Made by a program: the position numbers and the translations under genes
Source: an uncultured Pleurocapsa sp.
GTDB taxonomy: Bacteria; Cyanobacteriota; Cyanobacteriia; Cyanobacteriales; Xenococcaceae
Reading direction: 5' to 3'
NCBI GenBank assembly: GCA_937884735.1
Contig: CAKZYI010000375.1
Span: 1-7,210 of the forward strand
DNA: 7,210 nt
Shown: piece after piece, positions 1 through 5,341 of the stretch
Layout of the letters: every line of letters begins with the position of its first letter
Numbering within the stretch: the stretch's first letter is position 1
Notes under the pieces: model-generated
What the model was told of the DNA's origin: nothing
The model's input: only the letters and a program-made list of their open reading frames with translations
The model's database searches: none

Positions 1-45
1 GTAACACCCGAATCAATTCGCTTACGCAAATTGAAAACTAAAAAA

Positions 46-109
46 TTAGCAAAAAGATAAGTTTAGTTGTCGATAATTTATTAAGGTAGTCTAAACGGCT
101 AACTTTTTT
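46..109 (+). terminator. Terminator-like nested dyad at the left edge
   Basis: TTAGC (46-50) can pair with GCTAA (98-102), and inside it GTTTAG (61-66) can pair with CTAAAC (91-96). The right arm is followed by CTTTTTT (103-109), and the left arm is preceded by an A-run (40-45). The structure could therefore end transcription from a gene left of the window or, read on the minus strand, from the gene ending at 261. The central loop (67-90) and the asymmetric 10-nt internal bulge make it a weak hairpin, so the call is tentative. Confidence 0.25.
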
Positions 110-128
110 ATTGAGAAACATTAGTTTT

Positions 129-172
129 ATAGCCGTACAAAGCTATGTTCGGACAGATTGGTCATCTGCTCG
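129..172 (+). repeat. Dispersed repeat, copy A
   Basis: This stretch starts ATAGCCGTAC and ends TCATCTGCTCG. It matches 3979-4023 in the same orientation at about 35 of 45 aligned positions, with one gap. Both ends are identical between the copies and the middle has diverged. Both copies lie outside genes. The repeat probably belongs to a dispersed intergenic family or is the end of a decayed mobile element. Similarity stops abruptly after CTGCTCG. No transposase is nearby. Confidence 0.55.
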
Positions 173-260
173 ATACTGGCTACTTAAAACCAATTGACAA
201 GCAACACATATCCTTGACTTGTCACCAATGCTTATTACTTATTCCTTATTCTGCAATACC

Positions 261-803
261 TCAAATTTTTCTTGAAGATTCCGCCTCTAAACTATCCCGT
301 CCAAGTTTTTCTAAGTGCAACTCCCATTTGGGAGGCTTGCTACTAGAATTGTATTTGTAAGTGGCTAAACACTGTTCTTTTTGGCTAAGAACATTAAGGT
401 CATAGCCATGTCTTCTAACCACAGTTCCAAATTGATTTACAAAGCGGTACCGTCCAAAATAATCAAGGGTAGTCCACAATTGCCAATCAACCATTAAATT
501 TATTTGTTGCTTTTGAGGGTAAGTCAGCCAATTTTCAATCAAATTACCTTCAAAAGGATCGAATAGCGCTGCTGCCCACCAAATACTTGCTTGAGGCAAA
601 TCTCCATTAGTTTTTGTTCTATTCTTAGCAGAAGATAAATATTTTGCAGATGCTACGTCACAAGTAGAAATATTAGTGATTTTAGTATCCTGAAGAGTAT
701 TTAAAGTGATGCCTAAATCTATTGTTGCGATCGCAGATTGACTGGCAAAAAATAGAAAAATTCCAATTAATTTGATTGATACTAACATGTAGTAGCCATT
801 CAT
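261..803 (-). CDS. Small exported protein of unknown function
   Basis: The gene encodes 180 aa from the ATG at 803, or 175 aa from the in-frame ATG at codon 6 (788). Neither start has a clear ribosome binding site. Residues 7-27 form a short basic/hydrophobic segment (KLIGIFLFFASQSAIA), which looks like a signal peptide with cleavage after AIA, so the protein is probably periplasmic or secreted. The mature part is rich in aromatic residues, with ASIWWAAALFDPF near 72-84, a Trp/Leu-rich stretch at 105-117 and RYRFVNQFGTVVR at 118-130. It has two cysteines (C48, C145) that could form a disulfide after export. From memory, the WW...FDPF and RYRFVNQFG segments recur in exported hypothetical proteins of other cyanobacteria; no function is known to me. 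A HIP1 site (727-734) lies in its signal-peptide region. It follows the TIGR03032 gene on the same strand after a 147-bp AT-rich gap, so co-transcription is possible but unsupported. Confidence 0.8.
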   Translation of the reverse strand: MNGYYMLVSIKLIGIFLFFASQSAIATIDLGITLNTLQDTKITNISTCDVASAKYLSSAKNRTKTNGDLPQASIWWAAALFDPFEGNLIENWLTYPQKQQINLMVDWQLWTTLDYFGRYRFVNQFGTVVRRHGYDLNVLSQKEQCLATYKYNSSSKPPKWELHLEKLGRDSLEAESSRKI

Positions 804-950
804 AAATTATTTAGCAACTAATGGTTTTTACTTAATGACAATATTTTAAAATTTATAGGTAAAATTTTTAAAAGTTACACAGCAAAATTTTTACTCCTTA
901 ACTTTGTCGATTTTAAAGTTTTAATTTAGCATTTGATTAGAATAAATAAA

Positions 951-2006
951 TTAGCCAATTGTAATTAGTTTTTTAATTTCATCTGACTTGAGTCCAATTG
1001 CCATTGGTCTTTTAATTCCTGGGATGACAGATACATCGTAAAGTTCTTTGACAACTCCATCTATACGTAAGCACTGAACTATTTCTCCTTTTTTCAAGTC
1101 GATTACTATTAATCCACACATTGCTTCTATGTTTGCCTGATGTAGCTTTTCATCTAACAATAAACCAGAGAAAGTTTGATTGCGCGATTGAGAGAGTCCA
1201 ATTACTACATAATGATTATAAAAAGCACAACCCCTCAAATAGCCAGGACAAAAAACTATCGGTTCAAAAGTTCCTTTCTTTCGATCTATGTAGCCAAATT
1301 CCCCTGTCCCAGAATTAAGCAACCACAATCTATTTTGGTACCAACGAGGAGAGTGAGGCATAGATAAGCCACTGGCAATAACCTGATTGTTTAAAATGTC
1401 TACAACACAACCACCACTTTGCCGTAAATCTCTCCAACCCTTAGCTTTGTTGCTTTGTCCTACCATCGTTACGTAGCGCACTTCTCCTTCTCGAAGTGCA
1501 ATTCCATTGAGATGACAGCGATCTTCGGCTGCTAAATCTAAGATAAAAGATGGTTTCCACAAGGGTGTAAAACTATGGCTGTCGCTAACAGTTGCTAAAC
1601 TATTAAATAAGGTATTGGCAAATACTAGCTGGTTTGATTTGTCTACTACCATATCGTGTATGTCTAAATCTCCAGTGACATAGCTAGATTGAGGAACAAA
1701 AAGACAATCATAGCCATCAAAAAATTCACCAGGCTGCAAAGCATTGTGAAAGCTCCAAATTTGATATAAAGAGCTAAGATAAAGAGTTGAATTCTCAATC
1801 CATAAACCCATTGAGCGATCAAAAGTACGCTCGAAAATAGATAGCCTTCCGTCTGGCTGCAAACCAACAAAAAAAATTTTTCCTGCTTGATAGGTTGTAA
1901 ATGCTATGCTGCAGTTTTGATCGTCTAGCCAAGCATTAAATCCAACGGAAGTATTAATTTCTAGTGTAGGAACATCACTTATGTTTTGATTATTTAATTG
2001 CTGCAT
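951..2006 (-). CDS. TIGR03032 (DUF4915) family protein, function unknown
   Basis: This 351-aa protein has no signal peptide or membrane segment and is predicted to be cytoplasmic. It carries the conserved motifs of the TIGR03032 family in order: a Gly/Asp-rich N-terminal segment (GFNAWLDDQN, 22-31, and TTYQAGKIFFVGLQPDGRL, 37-55), then FDRSMGLW (62-69), LYLSSLYQIW (75-84), YVTGDLDIHDM (109-119), FANTLFNSL (129-137), CHLNGIAL (164-171), VGQSNKAKGWRDLRQSGG (182-199), GLSMPHSPRWY (213-223) and LWLLNSGTGEFGYID (227-241). The family's motifs are strongly conserved, but no member's function is known to me. The repeated beta-strand/turn pattern suggests a beta-propeller-like fold (inference). The ATG at 2006 fits the conserved N-terminus; no Shine-Dalgarno is evident. 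The gene is divergent from the RTX gene across a 736-bp spacer, so shared control is possible. Family assignment is firm and function is open. Confidence 0.9.
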   Translation of the reverse strand: MQQLNNQNISDVPTLEINTSVGFNAWLDDQNCSIAFTTYQAGKIFFVGLQPDGRLSIFERTFDRSMGLWIENSTLYLSSLYQIWSFHNALQPGEFFDGYDCLFVPQSSYVTGDLDIHDMVVDKSNQLVFANTLFNSLATVSDSHSFTPLWKPSFILDLAAEDRCHLNGIALREGEVRYVTMVGQSNKAKGWRDLRQSGGCVVDILNNQVIASGLSMPHSPRWYQNRLWLLNSGTGEFGYIDRKKGTFEPIVFCPGYLRGCAFYNHYVVIGLSQSRNQTFSGLLLDEKLHQANIEAMCGLIVIDLKKGEIVQCLRIDGVVKELYDVSVIPGIKRPMAIGLKSDEIKKLITIG

Positions 2007-2219
2007 TAACTAGTCATTTATTGATATTTTGATGCGCAAAGTGTTGAAATGCTATCGAATAAAAAAATTCTCGCCGATAAAATTTGTATAATCCAATTAC
2101 TTTTATAACTGGCAATCTTGAAAATGTAAAACAAATATTTTTCACTCTACTATTTTTTGTAGACAAAACCATAAGCAATCTTGTTTCTCATAAATCAGAA
2201 ATAAAATATTTTACTTCTG

Positions 2220-2239
2220 TTGAATTACTTACTTTTTTT
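2220..2239 (+). repeat. 20-bp direct repeat, copy 1
   Basis: The unit TTGAA followed by TTACTTACTTTTTTT recurs at 2570-2589 with a single change (TTGAC). It combines a -35-like TTGA with a seven-T tract. Eighteen bases after TTGAAT lies TAAAAA (2244-2249), a poor -10. It may be a regulatory site or a duplicated promoter element in the divergent spacer. Confidence 0.5.
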
Positions 2240-2340
2240 GCTTTAAAAATACAAAGTTTATATTAATTTAATTTTACGTTTTTTTAATAATACAAACTCT
2301 CAGTACGAGACCAAACTTTGAAAAAGTGGCTTGATTCGAT

Positions 2341-2398
2341 CGCCTAAAGTATTTACCTGCTTATATGACCAATAAGTTTGAAGGGGCAGGTTTTAGCG
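2341..2398 (+). other. Bulged hairpin, possible leader RNA structure
   Basis: ACCTGC (2355-2360) pairs with GCAGGT (2386-2391). Further out, CGC-C-TAAA (2341-2348) can pair with TTTAGCG (2392-2398), with one bulged C and an asymmetric internal loop. No T-run follows, so it is not a classical terminator. It may be part of a leader or small RNA. The ATG of a 21-codon frame (2365) lies in its loop. Confidence 0.3.
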
Positions 2399-2430
2399 AA
2401 TTAGCAGAATTGAGTATAAGCAATTTTTAA
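2365..2430 (+). CDS. Possible 21-residue peptide frame
   Basis: ATG at 2365 opens 21 codons ending in TAA at 2430. The peptide reads MTNKFEGAGF then SELAELSISNF. Its mixed Gly/Ala/Glu/Leu composition looks more protein-like than the Phe/Ile/Lys-rich translations of the surrounding AT-rich DNA. No Shine-Dalgarno precedes it, and the start sits in the loop of the 2341-2398 hairpin. It could be a small peptide, a regulatory upstream frame, the stub of a decayed gene, or chance. I do not recognise it and have no functional evidence. Confidence 0.2.
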   Translation: MTNKFEGAGFSELAELSISNF

Positions 2431-2569
2431 TTTATTTAGATAGTTCTTTATTGTTCCTAATCATACTTTCAAGTCCTTGAGAATCTTTTAGTCTTGCATT
2501 CAAGACAACTATTCACTTTTGGCAATTGTATGATTTATTTCTTTGCAGCTAATAGTAAATATGTATAAG

Positions 2570-2589
2570 TTGACTTACTTACTTTTTTT
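2570..2589 (+). repeat. 20-bp direct repeat, copy 2
   Basis: This is the same unit as 2220-2239, with 19 of 20 identical positions and a spacing of 350 bp. It supplies the TTGACT of the candidate RTX promoter. Confidence 0.5.
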
Positions 2590-2599
2590 ATTTTAGTAT
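2570..2599 (+). promoter_or_regulatory. Candidate promoter upstream of the RTX gene
   Basis: TTGACT (2570-2575, five of six matches to the sigma-70 -35 consensus) is followed after 18 bp by TAGTAT (2594-2599, four of six to the -10 consensus). The -35 lies inside the second copy of the 20-bp direct repeat (2570-2589). Transcription would start near 2606, leaving a leader of about 135 nt before the GTG at 2743. In AT-rich DNA such matches occur by chance, so confidence is low. Confidence 0.3.
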
Positions 2600-2720
2600 G
2601 CAATGTTGATTTAATTTATTCTGTATTTCTTTTAATAATATAAAAATTACAGAAAATGCTTTTTAAACCAGTTAAAAGAAGATCTAAACAGTAACTTAAG
2701 CTTATCGCTTGAATTGAAAG

Positions 2721-2745
2721 CACATTAACCTTTAAGATTAATGTG
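2721..2745. promoter_or_regulatory. 25-bp near-palindrome ending on the RTX start codon
   Basis: CACATTAA (2721-2728) and TTAATGTG (2738-2745) are perfect inverted copies. The middle continues the symmetry with CTT/AAG around a central T at 2733; only the pair 2729/2737 is mismatched. The last three bases of the right arm are the GTG start codon (2743-2745). As DNA it could be an operator for a dimeric regulator. As RNA it could hide the start codon and the weak AAGA (2734-2737) upstream. No T-run follows, so it is not a terminator. Confidence 0.55.
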
Positions 2746-3834
2746 GCAATTTTGAATAAAAATAAAGTTACTATGGCTGATTTGAATCCTGATACATTTA
2801 CTACGACTGATTTAAATCCTGGTACGTTTGCTACGACCGATTTGAATCCTGATACAGTTCTTCTGACTGGTTACGATGCCGATAACAATTTGAATGGAAC
2901 TTCTGGTAATGATGTCTTAAAAGGAATTTCTGGTAATGATACCATCTGGACTGCTGATGGAGATGATGTTGCTTATGGTTATGACGGAAACGATACATTA
3001 ACAGGTTTTCCTGGTAATGATAGCCTGTTTGGAGGTGCGGGCGACGATACAATTTTTGGTGACGAAGGCAACGATAGTATGGTTGGTGGCGATGGAAATG
3101 ATGCCATTTGGGATGGTCTGGGAGATGATTACCTAGAAGGTGGTAACGGCGACGATATCTTAGACGCTCACATAGGAAACGATACACTTATTGGTGGTCT
3201 TGGTAACGATCTGCTAATGGCTGGTGAAGATGACTCTTGGGGGGTTGGAAACTGGGGTCCCGATAACGATGTCTTAGAAGGTGGTGCTGGAAACGATACC
3301 TTGTGGGGTGGAACAGATCAAGACTATCTCAGTGGTGGCTGGGATGATGATACCGTCGGTGGAAATTCAGGAAATGATACACTCTACGGCGATGAAGGGT
3401 CAGACATTATGTTCGGCGGTGTAGGAGAAGATCTGATATTCGGAGGTTCGAATAATGATCAATTGTGGGGCAATGAAGGCAACGATAGTATGTCAGGAGA
3501 TGATGGCAATGACAAGCTACTCGGCGCGGGCGGTAATGATGTCCTCGTTGGTGGACATGGTGAAGATACTTTGGATGGAGGTTCGGATTCTGATATTTAT
3601 GTATTAGAGGAAAATATTGGAACAGATAGTATCCAAGGTTTTAAAGACGGGATAGATTTTCTAGGTTTATCTGGCGGATTGAGCTTTGATGAACTGACTT
3701 TTGAAAAGCTAGGAGGCAGCCAAACGAAGATAGTCAAAGATGGCAGAATTTTAGCCATTGTTAATGGCATTCAACCCGAATCGATTAGTGAAAGTGATTT
3801 TGTCAGTGGACAGTTCGACCCTGGTTCGTGGTAA
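2743..3834 (+). CDS. RTX-type calcium-binding beta-roll protein, probable type I secretion substrate
   Basis: This 363-aa protein is acidic and has no cysteine. Residues 13-42 are three 10-residue repeats of the type DLNPDTFTTT. Residues 50-285 hold about 25 glycine/aspartate-rich nonapeptides of the GGxGxDxxx (RTX, hemolysin-type) kind, such as LFGGAGDDT, LEGGNGDDI and LEGGAGNDT. In this family these bind Ca2+ and fold into a parallel beta-roll once outside the cell. The array is broken at 161-176 by a longer Trp/Gly/Asp-rich insert. Residues 286-363 form a non-repeat C-terminal region (YVLEE, FLGLSGGLSFDEL, ILAIVNG), where the uncleaved type I secretion signal of RTX proteins usually lies. 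There is no Sec signal peptide, which agrees with type I export; no ABC exporter or adaptor is in the window. The start is GTG at 2743; an in-frame ATG at 2773 (codon 11) would begin right before the 10-residue repeats and cannot be excluded. No enzymatic domain is visible, so a structural or surface role is likely (inference). Confidence 0.9.
   Translation: MAILNKNKVTMADLNPDTFTTTDLNPGTFATTDLNPDTVLLTGYDADNNLNGTSGNDVLKGISGNDTIWTADGDDVAYGYDGNDTLTGFPGNDSLFGGAGDDTIFGDEGNDSMVGGDGNDAIWDGLGDDYLEGGNGDDILDAHIGNDTLIGGLGNDLLMAGEDDSWGVGNWGPDNDVLEGGAGNDTLWGGTDQDYLSGGWDDDTVGGNSGNDTLYGDEGSDIMFGGVGEDLIFGGSNNDQLWGNEGNDSMSGDDGNDKLLGAGGNDVLVGGHGEDTLDGGSDSDIYVLEENIGTDSIQGFKDGIDFLGLSGGLSFDELTFEKLGGSQTKIVKDGRILAIVNGIQPESISESDFVSGQFDPGSW
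2779..2868 (+). repeat. Three tandem 30-bp coding repeats (N-terminal decapeptides)
   Basis: Three consecutive 30-bp units (2779-2808, 2809-2838, 2839-2868) encode DLNPDTFTTT, DLNPGTFATT and DLNPDTVLLT. They are distinct from the RTX nonapeptides. The DNA of the units is still similar, which suggests fairly recent duplication, with the third drifting at its end. The role is unknown; it may be a spacer or Asp/Thr-rich linker before the beta-roll. Confidence 0.85.
2890..3597 (+). repeat. RTX nonapeptide repeat array
   Basis: About 25 coding units of roughly 27 bp encode GGxGxDxxx-like nonapeptides with the recurring core GND or GDD. The periodicity is clear in the protein but the DNA copies are diverged, so this is an old array. 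The unit near 3223-3270 is expanded by the insert GEDDSWGVGNWGPDND. Confidence 0.9.
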
Positions 3835-3854
3835 AAATACACAAGTAGATAAAA

Positions 3855-3912
3855 CTCGGTGTTTCTACATCGAGGATGCAACATAAAAATTAGACTTTTA
3901 TCTTTTGTGTTG
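3855..3912 (+). terminator. Two hairpins after the RTX gene
   Basis: CTCGGTG (3855-3861) pairs with CATCGAG (3868-3874) over a 6-nt loop, with one G-U pair, 20 bp after the RTX stop. CAACATAAAA (3879-3888) pairs with TTTTGTGTTG (3903-3912), also with one G-U pair. Neither is followed by a clean T-run on the plus strand, so factor-independent termination is uncertain. They may instead protect the 3' end of the RTX mRNA. Confidence 0.35.
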
Positions 3913-3928
3913 TAGGTAAAAAATTTTG

Positions 3929-3971
3929 AGGCGCATCTCATGGGGATGATTTATTAACCATGGATGCGCCT
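3929..3971 (-). terminator. Strong hairpin between convergent genes
   Basis: AGGCGCATC (3929-3937) pairs with GATGCGCCT (3963-3971), and CATGG (3939-3943) with CCATG (3958-3962). Together they give a 14-bp stem with one bulged T (3938) and a 14-nt loop. Read on the minus strand the stem is followed by CAAAATTTTTT, so it can terminate transcripts coming from the gene ending at 4140, about 170 bp past its stop. On the plus strand there is no T-run, but it could still block read-through from the RTX gene. Confidence 0.55.
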
Positions 3972-3978
3972 AGCAAAT

Positions 3979-4037
3979 ATAGCCGTACGAAGTTAGATTA
4001 GGACAAGTTAATTCATCTGCTCGTAAGGATGTCCTAA
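3979..4037 (+). repeat. Dispersed repeat, copy B, with hairpin
   Basis: Positions 3979-4023 match copy A at 129-172 (ATAGCCGTAC at the start, TCATCTGCTCG at the end). In this copy TTAGGACA (3998-4005) forms a perfect 8-bp inverted repeat with TGTCCTAA (4030-4037) across a 24-nt loop. Copy A lacks the partner arm, so B may be the more complete element. Confidence 0.55.
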
Positions 4038-4057
4038 AGGATACCTCGACCCATTAG

Positions 4058-4080
4058 GGATAAAGGATGAAGGATGAAAG
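4058..4080 (+). repeat. Heptamer tandem repeat (GGATGAA type)
   Basis: GGATAAA, GGATGAA and GGATGAA follow each other at 4058-4078 and run into AG. Short tandem heptanucleotide repeats (STRR) are a known feature of cyanobacterial spacers. No function is implied. Confidence 0.6.
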
Positions 4081-4139
4081 TGATTATATAGCATCTGTTC
4101 TGGATTCAAAACGTCCTAACCTTAATACGCATTAAACTG

Positions 4140-5288
4140 TTATCTACCAATTTCTCCCGATGCCAGAGCAGGAAATCTCACTAAATAAAAGGGAGATTGA
4201 AAGTCATTTTCTCCATTATTAAGCGGTGGAGAGTTTTGTAACTGGCTAACAGTGACATAAACATAGTTATTTGGGCTAAATGCCATACCATCAGTCCAAC
4301 TCAGCAATTCGTCATCTTGATATAGAGTGCGATATTCTCCGTTTTTGTCTACAACCCCGATCGCATTATCGGTAATAGAAGTAACATAAACATTACCCGC
4401 ACCATCCACAGTAATACCGTCACAGATAGGCTTATCGCCATAGCGTTGAACTTTGCCAGACAATTCTGAATCTGAGAGAGATTCATTAATTAAATCTTTG
4501 GTAGAAATGCGATATAAAGACGTGCCACTCATAGGTGCATAGTATACCCATTCATTTTGCGGATCGATAGTGATAGGGTTTGCACCAATTTTAGCAGGTT
4601 CATCTCCTATAGTAATAGTGCGATCGCCAATTATCATTGGTATATCTTCAGGGCGAGTAGAAACATCTCCTTCTAACACTCTGCGAGAAAAGCCTGTAAT
4701 CAAATCAACTACGATTAAAGCGGAATCTTTGCCACTAGCTGTATCGGTAATGTAAATCTTGTTATGGTCTAGGTCGATCGCTAAATCGTTCAAGAAAGGA
4801 CTTTCAGCAATAATAGGGAGTGGTAAATATATAACCTGATACAGTTGGTCATTAACTGTATCCCAACCGACTATCTTCCCTGGTTGTCCACTACCGCTAC
4901 TGCGATCGAGCATCCACACAACACCATTTTTATCAGATCGTAAGCCTAACACTGTATTTAAACCAATTCCTTGCTGATTTGGCTTGCTACTCCAAACTTT
5001 GTTAGGAAAAGCTGCAACGCTTCCATCTGAATCTACTTCTACCACTCGCAAAGGCGCACCATAAAATTGATGCTGGCTCATGATTAATCTTCCTTCAGGA
5101 GTAATAGCAATATTACCAGGAGGATGTTCGGCGGAAAACTCAGCAATAATTTCTAATTCATCTGTTTGAGCCACTACAGAGTGATTAGTAGTCAACGATA
5201 AAATAATAACCGCGATCGCAACTGATACAAAACAAGTAACAAAAGCTAATAAGCGTCTTGCTTTTAGTGAAACTCTACGGTTATTCAT
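4140..5288 (-). CDS. Exported major-royal-jelly/Yellow-like (SMP-30-like) beta-propeller protein
   Basis: This protein has 382 aa. Residues 1-41 are a basic N-terminus (RRVSLKARR), a hydrophobic core (LLAFVTCFVSVAIAVIILSL) and a VVAQ site, that is, a signal peptide or an uncleaved anchor, placing the protein in the periplasm or outside. The rest matches bacterial members of the MRJP/Yellow family, a six-bladed propeller related to SMP-30/gluconolactonase: PPGNIAITPEGRLIMSQH (56-73), LGLRSDKNGVVWMLD (114-128), LNDLAIDLDHNKIYITDT (166-183), the stretch around DRTITIGDEPAKIG (222-235), VYYAPMSGTSLYRI (248-261), ICDGITVDGAGNVYVTSI (288-305) and LSWTDGMAFSPNNYVYVT (329-346). Annotations such as L-dopachrome tautomerase-related are given to this family, but activity in bacteria is not established. 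The ATG at 5288 gives the signal peptide directly; the ribosome site is weak. It lies 53 bp after the phosphatase gene on the same strand, so an operon is plausible. HIP1 sites sit at 4620-4627 and 5212-5219. Confidence 0.85.
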   Translation of the reverse strand: MNNRRVSLKARRLLAFVTCFVSVAIAVIILSLTTNHSVVAQTDELEIIAEFSAEHPPGNIAITPEGRLIMSQHQFYGAPLRVVEVDSDGSVAAFPNKVWSSKPNQQGIGLNTVLGLRSDKNGVVWMLDRSSGSGQPGKIVGWDTVNDQLYQVIYLPLPIIAESPFLNDLAIDLDHNKIYITDTASGKDSALIVVDLITGFSRRVLEGDVSTRPEDIPMIIGDRTITIGDEPAKIGANPITIDPQNEWVYYAPMSGTSLYRISTKDLINESLSDSELSGKVQRYGDKPICDGITVDGAGNVYVTSITDNAIGVVDKNGEYRTLYQDDELLSWTDGMAFSPNNYVYVTVSQLQNSPPLNNGENDFQSPFYLVRFPALASGEIGR

Positions 5289-5341
5289 TAAATATCCAGG
5301 AAAGATTGGGAAAGATTAATCGTTATGTATTATATGGAATA

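Larger units (their letters stand above)
2007..2742. other. Long divergent spacer between the TIGR03032 and RTX genes
   Basis: This is 736 bp of AT-rich DNA with no convincing gene over 60 codons. A frame at 2084-2266 opens with TTG and encodes a low-complexity Phe/Leu/Ile-rich peptide, so I do not accept it. The spacer holds a 20-bp direct repeat (2220-2239 and 2570-2589), a bulged hairpin (about 2341-2398), a 21-codon frame (2365-2430), a small hairpin GTCTTG/CAAGAC (2491-2506) and a near-palindrome touching the RTX start (2721-2745). Promoters for both flanking genes must lie here. The length suggests long 5' leaders or an unannotated small RNA. Confidence 0.8.

Noticed and set aside
145..360. 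71-codon plus-strand frame
   Set aside because: It begins inside dispersed repeat A and overlaps the 3' end of the better-supported minus-strand gene; its translation has no recognisable domain or ribosome site.
900..920. AACTTT/AAAGTT dyad downstream of the TIGR03032 gene as terminator
   Set aside because: The stem is six A/T-rich pairs with a nine-base loop and no following T-run, which is expected by chance in such AT-rich DNA.
1121..1870. Frames at 1121-1318 (+), 1176-1367 (+) and 1664-1870 (-)
   Set aside because: They lie wholly within the TIGR03032 gene in other frames and show no coding features of their own.
2087..2092. TATAAT hexamer as a promoter -10
   Set aside because: No -35-like hexamer lies 16-18 bp upstream (AAAATT there), and no extended -10 TGn is present; it is likely to be chance in AT-rich DNA.
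2084..2266. 60-codon plus-strand frame with TTG start
   Set aside because: The translation is Phe/Leu/Ile/Lys-rich as expected from AT-rich noncoding DNA, with no ribosome site and a rare start codon.
2831..3187. 118-codon minus-strand frame, rich in His, Arg and Tyr
   Set aside because: It is an antisense shadow of the RTX repeats; the odd composition follows from reading the Gly/Asp/Asn codons backwards.
2890..3597. Regular repeat pattern that could suggest a CRISPR array or minisatellite
   Set aside because: The roughly 27-bp periodicity is coding RTX nonapeptides with diverged DNA copies; there are no identical repeats with unique spacers.
4570..4755. 61-codon plus-strand frame
   Set aside because: It is antisense to the Yellow-like gene, has no independent support, and its composition mirrors the opposite strand.
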